From the NCBI GenBank assembly GCA_905250025.1, contig CAJNOJ010000165.1, positions 124,001 to 188,000 on the forward strand: DNA of 64,000 nucleotides, written 5' to 3'. A program made the translations under genes and the position numbers. Of the stretch, positions 1 through 13,262 are shown piece after piece (within the stretch, counting starts at the first letter, position 1; each line of letters starts with the position of its first letter). This DNA is from Adineta ricciae (taxonomy: Eukaryota > Rotifera > Eurotatoria > Adinetida > Adinetidae). The notes under the pieces were generated by a model. It did not search any database. It was not told where the DNA came from and saw only the letters and a program-made list of their open reading frames with translations.

Positions 1-899
1 TAAAAATTTCAACCAGAGTTTGCCATTTGGTGTTGCTAAACGACCCATCAAATGGTTTGCTTCGTTTTCCATATATACTTTCGTTACGTTTTCTTGAAGA
101 AAATGAAATGGTGATGGAACAGGATTGATTTTATTTTCAACTAAAACAAACGAGAAGTAAATGTCTTGGTGAAATATTATCGAGTCGATGATTTACATTG
201 ATCCAGTGCTGATGCAACAAAAGTCAATTCAACATCATTTGGTAAAGCATCGTTCCAATTGAAGACGTATTCAATTTGATGAAGTATATGGGCAATCATA
301 TGAACTGATGTATTTTCTTCATTGTCAGTCAGTTTTAACGAGTAATCGAACACTAACGAGTAAGAATCATAGACCTAAATTCGACATTGACTGGTAAGAG
401 AATGGAGCGATTGTTTTCCGTTTACTGTATTTATGTCGTTTTTCTTGTAGAAAATCATCGTTATATTCAGAATATGCTGTTTTCGAACGCCATCGATCAG
501 AGGACGTAGAATTTCAGTTAATTTATACATTAGTGGTGGACTCGTTCGAGTAAGTGGTTTTAGTCCACAGATAGGAGTATCTGAATAAAGGAAAGTCAAC
601 GAGGACGAAAAGGATCGAGATGAAATACAAACCACCAATGACAATTCGGTTAAAACATTGATTAGGTAGATATTTTAATTTCTGAAGCATTGTCGAAATC
701 AATGTATAAGTCATCATTGGAAGTAAAATCAATTGTTTCGTTCCATCTGTTTGTACAATTGCTTCTTCGCCATCGATTGTCAACGATTGATTATAAAGAT
801 TTTGCCACTAAGAAACGAGAAATTCGTGATAGAGATTTTCAAAATCGATTTAATTACTAGGGTTAAGTTATTAGGATGAAGCACATAAGCATCAGCCAT
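1..899 (-). CDS. HORMA-domain protein, HORMAD/Hop1-like (partial, runs off the window)
   Basis: Probable meiotic chromosome-axis protein. Joining exons across short introns (near 800-855, 582-630, 365-415 and 145-195) gives one open frame starting MADAYVLHPNN at 899 and still open at base 1. It shows the HORMA layout: a helical TYTLISTMLQKLKYLPNQCF segment, a PLMYKLTEILRPLIDGV helix, a beta strand HILNITMIFYKK and a partner strand YSLVFDYSL. The stretch NWNDALPNDVELTF followed by PFHFLQENV resembles the LPNDV...PFH region of HORMAD1. HORMAD/Hop1 proteins promote double-strand-break repair between homologues in meiosis. The N-terminus is shorter than in vertebrate HORMAD1, and the closure-motif C-terminus lies outside the window. 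It sits 177 bp downstream of MRPL38 on the same strand. The family call rests on recalled motif resemblance; another HORMA protein is possible. Confidence 0.55.
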
Positions 900-1076
900 A
901 ATAAAACGATCGTTATGATGGAAATGAAGGTATCAAACTGACTAAGAGAATTCATTATGTGTGAACCGGACTATTCCTCTTTCTTCAGTCCGTTCTTCCT
1001 TTACGCGTAGTTATACATATTCTTTTGTTTCTTTTATTTATACAAAAACAAAACAGAGAAAACAAATCTAATCGAA

Positions 1077-2731
1077 CTAAAACGGCATCATCTTCCATTT
1101 TCCTTGTCGTTTGTGATATTTCGCTAATTCGTATTTATACCAATCAGGGACCCATTTTTCATTTGGTATAGCTAATGGATACTTCGGTATATTCGGATAA
1201 CCATTGAATGGACATGTCATTGATAGATAGTGCTTAATAACTTCTTCGTTGACATCTTTTCGATCGCGATATTGCTCGAGATAAGTGTGAAATGGAGCCA
1301 TTTCAACACTGAATTGTTGTGGAGGGACATATCGTGGTTCAAAGTCGAATTCATATCGAGGTTCTTTCATTCCTGCAAAAGATTTTCAATGAAAATAAAA
1401 GGGAATCCATCCGATCATCTCTAGTTTACCTAATGTTTTATGAAAGATATCTTTGACACTGGCATCCCAGGCAACTTGAAAGAAAGCTAAACTGATTGGT
1501 CGTAGTTGTGAACAGAATTTATCGAAGAAATCATATGTATGAAAAGTACGTTTTTCGAGGCTAACACTAAGAAAACATTGAATGATGAATTCAGTTGAGA
1601 CAAGTCTTTTTATTTTACCTATTTCCTGGAAATGAGCCATAGATTTCGGAAAAGTTTATTCGTCCTCGTCGATGTTTGTATAGTAAAAATACGCATCGGT
1701 GCCATCCACTACCATTCGGTGGAAATGGTGGTAAATATGAACATAGAGTTTCACCCTGATCGATTTGATTTCCGGGAATATTTCCTCTGAAATGAAAACA
1801 TTCGCTTTTAGATGAATGAGTCTTGTTTGTTTTGCTTCTACTTACACAAACCAATGAAGCACTTCAGCACCATCCTCTTTCAAATGTCCATCCGGATTCG
1901 TAAAAACTAATGTATAAAATTCATCGCTTTTTCCGCTAGATTTCCATTCCACGTGAGGTTTTTCTCGTGCCTAAAAAAGATTTCATTCATCAGAAAGAGC
2001 GAAGTCATATTTTCCATGTCGAAACTCCTTACATCTTTTGCGTACAATCGATTACCACTATAAACCGGTGTAACTTGCTCATTCTCATATGGATAATTGA
2101 TATTCAATGGTATTCGTGGATAGAAATAACCATGTTTGAACAGATCATCGAACAGACCGTAATGATTCGCGATCGTATAGAGACTATTCGAAAATAAACT
2201 ACTTGACAACCAATCTTCTCGAACTTCATCCAATGGAACACGCACTATAACAAGAACGCATTCGATTCGATTAGATCGATTCACTTCTATACGTACAGGC
2301 GCCATCATAATGCAATCGTTTAAGGTCAGCTCGGTCTCGTTGTTTAGCATAATGTTGAAGTCGTTCACGATTTTCCGAATTACTAACAGGATTGATGGGA
2401 TACAAGAATCCGATGTTCACTTTATCAACTCTTATTGGTTGAGGATCAAACTCTTTCAAGAGAAAGTAAAAACGAGTCTAAACGAACGAAGTCGATCAGT
2501 TGCAATACCTTGCCGTCGTTCGTCTAAAGTTTTCAATTGCATATCTTTCGTATAAACTTCATCATGTGTGACTTCGAATTGTGTTTTATTTCTGAATGGA
2601 AAACGTTTCCTCCAGATCGCTGTTGTATATGGCATAGGATCAGGCATAGGAATCACACGATGATGACGTATGGATTCTATCTGAATACTCGTGATTAATT
2701 TGAATAGATTTTTTCTCAGTATCATAGACAT
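1077..2731 (-). CDS. MRPL38: Mitochondrial large-subunit ribosomal protein mL38 (MRPL38)
   Basis: Component of the mitochondrial 39S ribosomal subunit with a phosphatidylethanolamine-binding-protein (PEBP) fold. About six exons join cleanly. The N-terminal part is basic and helical (RRQEFDPQPIR...ENRERLQHYAKQRDRA). It is followed by VPLDEVREDWLSS and YGLFDDLFKHGYFYPRIPLN, which align with the human RVPLHVAYAV region. The PEBP core reads DGHLKEDGAEVLHWFV, RGNIPGNQ, LPPFPPNGSGWHRCVFLLYK and FQVAWDASVKDIFHKTL. The C-terminus (EPRYEFDFEPRYVPPQQ ... YRDR) matches the PxYHPKQ...YLDRYRD tail of the family. One join, GCCT|TGCGTG, removes an intron at about 2250-2299. Start codon ATG 2731 is immediately preceded by a TTTTAG acceptor-like sequence. 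MPC2 lies 120 bp upstream on the same strand. Confidence 0.93.
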
Positions 2732-2851
2732 CTAAAATAGACGGATTCTAATGATTTATTTTCTTAAAATCAAGGTTGTTGTTTCATAAAAAAATAGGCT
2801 TTAGGAAGGCATTCGACCACTTGGACTTCAGTTGGAAGGCAATGAGGATTC

Positions 2852-3384
2852 TCAACTTTTTACTACTTGATCAGGATGTGTGTAGCGGTGGTGTGCAATG
2901 CGTGCGATTTGTTGAAGACCAGTTAATCCGAGGCAAAAGTTAACCAGACCAAGAAAGTAATTCTTTGGTATGATTACCATACAATACTAAAAATTGAATG
3001 TAAGATGAACGTGATTATCGGATGAAAAAGAAATTTACTCGTGACCAGATCAATCCAGTTGCAGCAAGTGAAATCGATTGATTTAACGAAAGTTTATCAG
3101 CCGGACGCATCAGATCACCGAGACCAGCGACGACTAACGAACTCTTCATGACAGCTGAAAGTGAAGATCATCGATACAGATCAACATATCAATCAATTAC
3201 AACTTACGAGACCAAAAGTGAACATACTTTGGACCGGCTAGAAAAAATATCGTAATAATAGCATTACTTTTTCCTAAAAAATTCTACCTGGATGTTCCCA
3301 TTTGACAAGCTGTTTCATTGACGGTGACAGAACACGGTCTCCAATACCCACCAACAGGCGATACACGTCCGAGAGAATAAACAT
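2852..3384 (-). CDS. MPC2: Mitochondrial pyruvate carrier 2
   Basis: Inner-mitochondrial-membrane subunit that pairs with MPC1 to import pyruvate. Four exons join to about 124 residues, against 127 in human. They read MFILSDVYRLLVGIGDRV, then KQLVKWEHPGPKYVHFWSPVMK, then SSLVVAGLGDLMRPADKLS, LNQSISLAATGLIWSRY and CMVIIPKNYFLGLVNF. The family signatures are GLxDxxRPA, ATGxIWSRY and VIIPKN. The tail ends HHRYTHPDQVVKS. Introns fall at about 3236-3287, 3158-3207 and 2993-3041. The start at 3384 gives a short amphipathic N-terminus as in MPC2. It is the upstream partner of MRPL38, another mitochondrial gene, 120 bp away. Confidence 0.94.
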
Positions 3385-3858
3385 CTTCAATCTTTATATT
3401 ATTCTCTATAAACAAAAGATATACAAATGGCGATCAAATGTATCTGAAGAAAAAATGGGCTTTCGTCAATATTATTCTTGTTCAGTAGAGACTATTTGTC
3501 AAATATAAAATGTCGACTGATATTATAATTATTACAGATAAAGAATAGCAAACTGTTCGCCATTACAAAAAAAGAAAAAAAAACACAAAACACCGAGTGA
3601 AATTGAGAAACGTAAATGCAGAAAGAAGAAAGACGGTGAAAAAATGCATTAGCATCAGCAAGAACAACAACAACCACCAAACAAAGAACTGTCATATTGA
3701 GAAAGTGAGCAAGAGATAGATGAATAGATGTTTGTCATATTGATTATTGCACTTGTGAAAAAAGAGAAGAGGCAAACACCATTTATTTCACTGATTACAA
3801 AAATAAAATCTTTATGCACTGTTATTTGGTAGATTAAATTTAAAAAAAGAAGCATTAA
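3385..3858. other. Intergenic stretch, no gene seen
   Basis: Lies between MPC2 and the galactosyltransferase. It is A-rich with several poly-A/purine runs. The small open frames here lack homology and splice context, so I see only UTR or promoter sequence. Confidence 0.6.
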
Positions 3859-5612
3859 CTAAAACCAGGAGGTGGTAAACCAACATCGATAGTCAGATGT
3901 GTAAATAACGGATAGGCTATAACAGATGTGGTATTATACCGAGCAGATGACACCCCATCCCAAGTGTAACGTTTAGCTGCCGAATAGAGTAGTTTTGCTC
4001 TGAAGAAGACAAGTACAGACATAGTTTTTCCACAATAGAAAACAACAATACGGCATACCGCTTATTCCATACTGATGGCACACGTTTTGTATGTTGCAAC
4101 ATTTTATATCGAGCTATAGATGCGGGTGGACGGATGATTTTGATGGATACTTCTTTGAATCTAGAAAATCAATAGTAATCGTATGCCTTTCTTTCTCCTT
4201 TCGAATCAACTAACCGATAATAGAGATCGTCATCTTCTGCACCCCAACCCCAATAAAGATTACTGTAACCGTTAACAGCTAGAAAATGTTCCGTACGAAT
4301 ATTTAACACTCCACCAATGAGTTCTTCATAAGTTAATCTAAAACAAGAACGCATTCGTTCATCAATCTTCGGTTTCACATCTATCCTAACATACTTATAA
4401 TTCATTTCATCAATGGCTACAGACATATGCCGAGGAAGTATAGGACATGAATACATATTTCGATCATCTTCTGGTATCAAATCCACATCATGAAAGACAA
4501 AACATTGAAAATCATATTCACTAGATGCATATAAAAAAGCCGCATTCATTAAAACAGCTTTGTTATATGTGCCATTGCCATCTTGTTCAGAAACATAAAT
4601 TTTATAATCAAGTTCTTGTCGCTGCAGAATTGGATGCAAGTAATAAAGTAATGTTACTAAATGTTCGAATCGATCTCGATATGGAATGATTATTGCAACC
4701 TAAAAAACCAGAGATTTCATTATGATTTGTTGAGAAAAAGTTTGAAATTTGTTTTAGTTTGTTAGTAAAAAAGCGCAATTTCATCTCAAACTTACTCAAA
4801 ATTCATCAAAATCTATTTTTAAATTAAGATATGAGATTTTTCGAATATGTACAAGAAATAACGAATTTACCCTATAACGTGCGAGACAATGTGAAGGTGA
4901 CCACTGGCCACCCGATCTGACATTGGAATAATTTGTTTCGATTTCATGCAAAGACACATTCGGAAATGTTGAATTTTCATTGAGAAATCTTCCGTCTACA
5001 AAAACGAATGAATTAGAATATAAACAATCCATTTTCGTTCAATTTACGTAGATGCCGTGGCTCTTCTGAACAATAGTTTCGGTTTCGTTGTTTCGCATTC
5101 TGTCGTAGTTGGCTATTTCTCGTTTTTGCGTATTTCCACTGCAACCGTTGATATTCTTTGGTTGAAATCTTCGTTTTATTTGACATCGACTTTGCATGAG
5201 CTGTTGTTGAACTATCCCACAAACCAAACAAATCTTCAAAACGAGATATATATGTTTGAATTCGAAATAACAAACGCCACTGTTCTATCGGCAAAACATT
5301 ATCACGTAGCATTGCTTCCATACTCTCATCCATTTGTTTGAGTTCTTCTTGAATCTTTTGCATCGAGGAAAAATTCGCTCCATAACGAGATGTATGCACA
5401 ACAAGGATTTGAGATAAGGTTATAATGATAAGAAATAAGAAAAATAGTAGAATGAGTATAGGTGGAATGTCACGATGGAGAAGATTAGATGAGACTGGAT
5501 CATGACTATAACGATGTAATTGCTGATTGGAACGTGACGAATGTTGTCTTTGATCTTGAGATATTAATGATGTAGACGACGAGGAATGATGACTGTTGTA
5601 TGTGTATAACAT
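3859..5612 (-). CDS. Beta-1,4-galactosyltransferase (B4GALT family)
   Basis: Golgi type II membrane enzyme transferring galactose from UDP-Gal to N-acetylglucosamine or related acceptors. A Ser/His-rich cytoplasmic tail of about 50 residues precedes one membrane segment (PPILILLFFLFLIIITLSQI). A long stem rich in Arg, Gln and Asn leads to the catalytic domain. That domain begins PSHCLARYRVAIIIPYRDR and contains FHDVDLIPEDDRNMY (the DVD metal site), YVRIDVKP, the GGVLNIRTEHF element and WGWGAEDDDLYYRL. The last exons supply RPPASIARYKMLQHTKR and the C-terminal WDGVSS...YPLFTHLTIDVG strand, ending PPPGF. In WGWGxEDDD the usual Gly is Ala. About five exons. The stem is longer than in human B4GALT1. 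The exact family member and acceptor cannot be told. Confidence 0.92.
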
Positions 5613-6456
5613 TCGCTAAGAACTTGATGTAGATTAGAAAGTAAATACCATTGTAAAAAAGAGGGAATATATATCTGATTTGTAGAAGTGAGAATGAAAG
5701 AAAATAAAAACCAAAAATCTAAAAGAAAAAAACAAGAGAATCGACAAATTTCTGCAAGGGAGGAAAATGGCGACCTTTAGAGATTACCAGTCTACCGTTT
5801 AGTTTCTCTACATCTAAGCAATTACTCATTAACTAACGTCGTTTTGATCCTAAAGAAAATGTCTATTCTTGAGAATTCTTATCTTCTACAAGTCAGTTCC
5901 TTCTTCTTCTTTTTCTTCATTTTTACAAAGAAAAAAATGTATCAACGCGTTTCGGCTCATTGTTTTTCTATAGAATAATCACATGCAGGAAAAAAAAGAA
6001 TGAGAAACACGACTTTCTTCTTTTTCTTCTCCTTCGATGCAGACATGTTAGTCTGTACTTGACTAACAAGTGTCTCGTTGTTAGATGGATGCATATAAAA
6101 TGTCATTAGGATAAGATTCGCGGGAACGATCGAGAGAAAAAAAAAGACAAAAAGTTGTAAGAGTAATTTATTTTGCACATCTAATCAATCAATTAATAAT
6201 TGTCAGTTAAATAACAAGAAGATTAAAGTTTCGATCAAGAAACAAAGAAAGAAAAAACAACATGAATAAATTCTTTACCACCAGGTCATTTCATTAATTG
6301 TAAGAAGATAACAATAAATTGAGTAACAAAAAGAAAACAAGCGAACTAGTCACCCTTAGATAATTGAATAAAGAGTCAAGAGAAAGAATTAATTCAAATA
6401 AGATTAAGTCAATTACGAATAGTCACATAGAAGCAAATCTCACGTGATTAATGGAT
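5613..6456. other. Intergenic stretch
   Basis: AT-rich, with long A/G and T/C runs. One 73-codon minus-strand frame at 5957-6178 begins with a hydrophobic signal-like stretch but then becomes a lysine run with no splice partners. I do not call it a gene. It probably holds the galactosyltransferase promoter and the KRTCAP2 3' UTR. Confidence 0.5.
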
Positions 6457-7186
6457 CTACTTTTGTTTCTTTTGTGTGGCATAACCCGTTGGTGGGCCAA
6501 CGGAACTTGCATAGGTACTTGCCGAAATACGATTGATATAATATAAAGCAATCATAGAGAAGATGACGCTAAACAAAACAAAAAGCAATTCATGTCATTG
6601 AGTTGACTGTAAATGTTAATTAGTATAAAAAATGGTGCTCTGGACAACAATAGAGAGACTAGTTTTAGAAAATAGTAATAAATCCCTTTACAGTGCTTTG
6701 AGAACAAATCTTATGTTTGTCTTAAACTTACCATGTTGTAACACAAACTCGGTGGACAAACGCACAACAGACCATTGACATAAATAAACATGTAACAACT
6801 AAAAGCAGTAAATAGACGCAAGAAAACTACTTTCTACGAGCGCCTACCTTCAGGAAATACTCGGGCTTGAAAATTTGGTCCAAATGTATTCATTTCGAAA
6901 TTGCTCACAGCCTATATTAGAAGAAAACCCGTTCGACTGAGATACAAATCATGATTTGTCCGTAGAATTACCGTAAGGAGAGATACAAATACTAATGAAC
7001 CCATAAATCCACCTGCGATTGTCATTGGTTGACTTGCGGCAAGGTGACTGCGAAATATTTGCATGGATGCGAACAATAGAAGAGCAACGAGAAGTGCGAA
7101 AAGAAATGACGATGCGTTAGAAGCGGCTAGATTAGATTTCAATTGATTTCATATCTTTATAGAAACGAACATGCTAACTTACCCAT
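6457..7186 (-). CDS. KRTCAP2: Keratinocyte-associated protein 2, oligosaccharyltransferase subunit
   Basis: Small multi-pass ER membrane protein of the STT3A oligosaccharyltransferase complex, which glycosylates proteins co-translationally. The first exon is only ATGG. It joins MAASNASSFLFALLVALL, LFASMQIFRSHLAASQPMTI, AGGFMGSLVFVSLLTVI, NFEMNTFGPNFQARVFPE and, in the last exon, FSMIALYYINRISASTY. These align with the human LLFAGMQMYSRQLASTEW, GGLLGSGLFVFSLT and IFSMVGLYYINKISSTLY segments. The tail is GYATQKKQK, basic as in the family. PAXBP1 ends 129 bp upstream on the same strand. An acceptor-like TTTATTTCTAG lies about 40 bp before the ATG, so the pair may be co-transcribed. Confidence 0.92.
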
Positions 7187-7315
7187 ATTTACGCGAGAAG
7201 TGAAGTTGAAATAGATATGTCAATCTAGAAATAAAGTATTTCCATGAAATAAGGTTTAATACAAACACAGAAGATGAAGGAAACAAAAAAAAAGAGAAAA
7301 GGTAAGAGCAATATT

Positions 7316-10300
7316 TTATTTGATCTCATAATCATTGGTAAGCTTGAGGGCATGATCCAATGCGTGAAGATGAACAAAAATAACACGAATTTGTCGAATA
7401 TTTTCTCTAAAAAGAAAACAACAATAATGGAATCAAATTTCATGCGGAGTTGTTCGAACTCACTTATACACTTTGGCATCTTTTTCATTTGCACTAAAGA
7501 CCAATGCAGAATACTCTTGTGCCATTTGATTCAAAAATGAACAGAAGTTTTCTAATGCTGGTAATGTCGTATCATTCATTTGATCAGCTAGGAGAGTTTT
7601 GTTATTATCAATCCATTGTTTGATTGGAAAACATTTTGCTAGTAATAAACAACGTGTAATCATTTCATTTGATGTTAGATCCATTTGTTTCAATGCTAAT
7701 AAGATATAACGATTGAGAAGACCATCGATGGACAAATCAAGAATGGTTTTCAACGATAAAACTTGTGACCAACTTGTTATGTTTTCTAACAATTTCACGC
7801 AAGTCCAATACTGTCGAAAGAAAAATTCTGTTGCAGCAATTGCTGAACTATTCGATGATGTTCGAGATGAACCAAGTGCGATGATCTCTTTCGGATATAG
7901 AGGAATATATATGTCATCATCCAGTGAACGTTGCAATCGATCAACAGTAGCTTTTAATAAAGTCTAAAGCAATAATGACAATAATTGGAATTGACGATGG
8001 AAATATATTACCTGAACCGCTTTACTATCACTTGTCATTGTTGGATAAGTCTGAAAGATAGTTTCAATTGTTTTTACAAGATGATTCGTTTGTTTGGATG
8101 ATAATGGATCGTAGATATTTTCGACAATAACTAAATGAGAAAGTACATTTAAGGAATACTTGATCTCTTATTGACATACTCGTCAATTTTGGTATGATCA
8201 CTTTTTCGATGACCAAAGGCATGAATGGAAATTCTTCGTCTTCATTGTCACCATTTTTTACTCCATAAAAGAGTAAGTCTTGATACCAATTGAACGATTC
8301 TATAGGACGACATGAAGCCTAAAAGAAAGAACTGAGTTTCAAGCATCGAAAAAAAAAACAAAATTTACTTCGAATGGTCTCCAGTCGATCATTTCTTTAC
8401 GTATTAACGGTGAAAATACTTTTGGTAGACATATTTCAACATATGCATCCGTGTATGATTCATTTAACTGATATTTCCATTGTTCGAATATCGTCTTGAT
8501 TTTTCGATACTTGGAAAATTCATCCGACACATCGTCGAGAACATGTTCAGCTTCATTTAGAATTTCTTCTGGAAAAAGAGAAAACAAAAACCATACAAAA
8601 TGAATTGTTCTTCGAGCTCAGCTTACGTTTTTGTGTGGAGAATGTGTTAATATCCGATTGATTTTCTTCATCGTCCGTCGACATACCATCATAGTGTGAA
8701 GTTGAACTTTGCTCACGATCCTTTCGTCTTCTCAGCCTAAATCAATAACATGTCGTTCAATTTTTCACCTGGATTGGAACTCACCGTCGGGCTTCACGTT
8801 CAGTGGCTCGACGTTGCCGTTTTTGATCCAATGCTGTCCGAAAATCGTTTGTCGGTAATGTTCCATTGACAAATGCTAACGCTTTTACTAAAATATCATC
8901 GAAGTGAAACAGATCATCTACGGGTTCGTTTTTTCGAATCAATGCACAATTACCTGTGGAGTATTCTACACATTGGTCTTTGATATCTTCTTGACGACGG
9001 GTTATAATCATATCGGTTCTCTGTTTGTACAACTGCAGCCAGCGATCTTCAAGATCTATGATTGTTATTATCTTAAACAAAAATGGGTTCATTCGTTTCG
9101 GTGTGAATATTTTCTCTCACTTTCTCATTGTAACATTCAACGAAGGAATAAAGATAAGCACGGCATTTTTGATAGAACTGATAAGACTTTTCCATTTCAG
9201 GATAATTGACTTTATTCTTCTCTAATGATGTTTTACTCGCATCATATGCTTGTTGAGCTTTTCCTAATTCGATCTTGTGTTTCTCATTCGATTCGATTGT
9301 CGATTGAAGGCTAAAATATAGCGAACGTTGATTTTAGTAGATAACTAATAGGAATATATACGATGCGCGTAGACGGTCTCGAATAGTATCAAACGTTACA
9401 GATGGCAATTCAAGTGGTGGTAATTCACGTGTGATTTCAATTTCCATTGGCTGTGGTTCAACCAGCGCTGACGACGGATTTTTCGCATCTGATTGAGGTA
9501 ACTAAAATGAAAAGAATGATTTTTTCGATTCATCACACGTCATATGTACGGATGAGAGTCGAATAAACTTCTATGAGACGTCTAATTCTCTGTGTGTTGA
9601 AAAGCATTTTTTCTGTTTTTTTTTTGAAGTATAACACTGAATGAGTAAATGAGATAAAGCGTAAGAGAAAATCTTACGACGAATAACACCGACTTGAGAT
9701 TTGGAAGAGGAGGAAGCCAATGAATTGATTGTTGACAATTTTGAACTGACACCTTTGCGAATTTGTTCATGTTCAAAACGACGAAATTCTTCATCATCTT
9801 CATCATTGTCGCTACCTGAAAAAAGAAAAATCGTAGTTAGTAGACTTATGAAAGGAAATGGAATTCTCTTCGTCACCTTGTTCCAATTCCAAAAATCGAT
9901 CACGATTTTTCTGCCGTTCATTTTCTGCTCGAGTTGTATTTCGATCCATACTAACTATATGAGGATCCTCTGCTGCGCTATCATCACTTGCATCTTGATC
10001 ATCATCGCTAAAAGAAGATTATGTACATGATGTCAACGATAACAACTTCATACCGAATTAAACGAGACTTTTGATTCGATGATCCGTTTTCAGCAGTATT
10101 TAATGACATATAATCACCAGGTGTGCCCATTTCTCGTGCCATTTGACGCCGTTTACGTGCTGCATGGATCATCGTTGAATCAGGAATGACACCGCCTGTG
10201 GCAATCAAGAATTTACAAAAAAAAACTTCTCATAAACTTTGGATTTCTTACTTCTTAACATTAGTTTAACTGAGCGTTGAGTCTCATCTACTTCATTGAC

Positions 10301-11030
10301 ATCTTCATCATCTTCGTTGCCTTCGATAATCCCTTCAATTTCATCGAAATCAGCAACAGCACTCGACTGACCATTCATGGCTCGCATTTCTTTTCGTAAA
10401 CGCTATTTTATACAATACAGATCAACATGAATCGTTTGTTTCCCGTTAGAATACAACATACTTGGATTTCCATATTTGTACTTGTAAACGAATTGGCTGA
10501 CGATTTGTTGGGAACAATTTGAAGTGGCTTAACTAAAAGGATACAATTTTAAAAATGTAGATCAAGTGAAAGATCCTTCTTTTTTCATACATTTAATCTC
10601 CAGTTCACCATTTGAACTTTCTTCTTTAACTGGAACCACTTCTTCGACCGATGTAGTTTTAGTTATCGTCGTAGTTTGTTCAATTACTACAGTCGGTGTT
10701 GGTTGCTGCATCTGTTGTTGCTTTTTAAGTTCTTTGGTCATTTTACGACTTTCACGTGATTTATTCACTTTGAATTCTTCCGTATCGCCTATTTACAGGA
10801 TTCAAAAGAAATGTGATTAGTGCACAAACAAATGCTTTACCATCATCATCACCGAAACTCAGCAGCGATTTTGGAACGTCAGCTTTTTTAACCACAGTTT
10901 TCGTAGTAACTGTTTGCTGCTGGATAACAATTGAAGGCGGTTGACTGTCCGATACATTTGCTTGATCATCTTCGTTGTTATCGGTGTCCGTTCGACCACG
11001 TAAACTGCGTTGTTTTGCCTTGCGAAACAT
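7316..11030 (-). CDS. PAXBP1: PAX3/7-binding protein 1 (GCFC family)
   Basis: Nuclear GC-rich-sequence DNA-binding-factor homologue, linked to spliceosome disassembly and to PAX3/7-associated histone methylation. About a dozen exons. The N-terminus MFRKAKQRSLRGRTDTDNNE matches the MFRKARR start of the family. An acidic, low-complexity region follows, with PKSLLSFGDDD. Then come VIPDSTMIHAARKRRQMAREMG (the IPDAAFIHAARKKRQMARE signature) and RFEHEQIRKGVSSK. A coiled-coil stretch contains LYKQRTDMIITRRQEDIKDQ, and EREARR marks the next block. The GCFC core has SYTDAYVEICLPKVFSPLIR, LDDDIYIPLYPK and LSIDGLLNRYILLALKQ. The protein ends ENIRQIRVIFVHLHALDHAL. The run of conserved blocks in order leaves little doubt. 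Confidence 0.95.
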
Positions 11031-11299
11031 TTACAGATGGCTGATTAACTTCAACGTTGTCTTAAGCAATGTGTCAATCTACATAGGAAGGAAAAGAATA
11101 CATGTATCACTATAGGGAAACGACAACGACAAATGAGACGGCTAGGCATGGTGAGTTGTAAGGTAAAATCAGGATAGTTTTGTCATCACTGCTGACATAA
11201 TTAATTGGAAAAGAGAAGACTTTTATTTTACTTCTACGAGAAAAAGAAAAATGGAAATAGATGAAGAAAATTTTCTTTATATTTCGAAACGACATTTTG

Positions 11300-11330
11300 T
11301 ACGATTGGTCTGCTATTCGACCAATCAGAT
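11300..11330. promoter_or_regulatory. Inverted pair of CCAAT boxes in a divergent promoter
   Basis: GATTGG (11303-11308) and CCAATCA (11321-11327) form an inverted pair 12 bp apart. They lie in the 394-bp gap between the PAXBP1 start (minus) and the DTX3-like start (plus). Both match the NF-Y consensus core. Facing CCAAT boxes are common in bidirectional promoters; that this pair drives both genes is inference. Confidence 0.45.
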
Positions 11331-11423
11331 GTCGTGTCAGTTTCCGTTGAAGTAAGTTTTTGTTTCAAGATTTGACTCGATCAATAGACTAATTCGTTTT
11401 TCTTGATAATCCATTTGCAAAAT

Positions 11424-12571
<1,148 letters not shown>

Positions 12572-13262
12572 TGAGAATATTACAGACCTGTCTTTCACAA
12601 TTTCGAATATCAAACTTGTTACAATCAATGCTCAACAAAGCTTTTCATTCTAATTATTATTCTATTTTTTTTATGTTACGATAAAACTAAGAATGTATAA
12701 TACTCAAACATACGTTCCATTTGTCTCTCTCTTTTTTTGACTTTGTTTGGACAATGTACGTCTTTTTTTCTCAATCTTCTGAAATAATGTCAATGATGAT
12801 CAGCTCAAATCTATGAAAATTCTCCTCGTTGGATGTCGATGAACACAGTCGTCTGCTCGTCGATCATTACACAACAAAAACAAACGAAAGATACAAAAGA
12901 AAGAGAAAGAATGTCTTTTCTTTCTTTGATTTCATCGGATGGATGGTATTTGTTAATGTCTTAACTTCTAGTTGATCGTTTCGGACCGATTATGTTAAAT
13001 AAACTCGATCGTCTTCTTCACTCACTCATTCATTCATTCATTCATCGATCATTTCGTTCTAAACATTTTCATACAAGTATGCTAAGGAAAAGATCCGCTT
13101 TGAACGATTGTTGACATAAATGAAAATATTTCACAGTCATTATCATTCTTTCTCTCTCTATCGAGTAAGTCAGTTGATTCGATGTTGAAATTCTAATCGA
13201 TTGCTTCAATATTCATTTGTCTAGAAAGAATAAATAAGTGATTATGACATATTAATATCAGC
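12572..13262. other. Intergenic stretch with short tandem repeats
   Basis: T/C-rich tracts and a short ATTC microsatellite near 13023-13044. The proximal part is the 3' UTR of the Deltex gene. I see no coding signal. Confidence 0.6.
13023..13044. repeat. (ATTC)n microsatellite
   Basis: About five tandem copies of the tetranucleotide, directly readable, in the gap before the lipid-phosphatase gene. Confidence 0.8.

Noticed and set aside
5957-6178. 73-residue minus-strand frame with a signal-like start
   Set aside because: After the hydrophobic stretch it becomes a Lys run and random sequence; no splice partners, no homology, lies in a low-complexity gap.
11110-11295. 61-residue minus-strand frame between PAXBP1 and the Deltex gene
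   Set aside because: Covers the divergent promoter region; composition (Phe/Ser/Ile) looks random.
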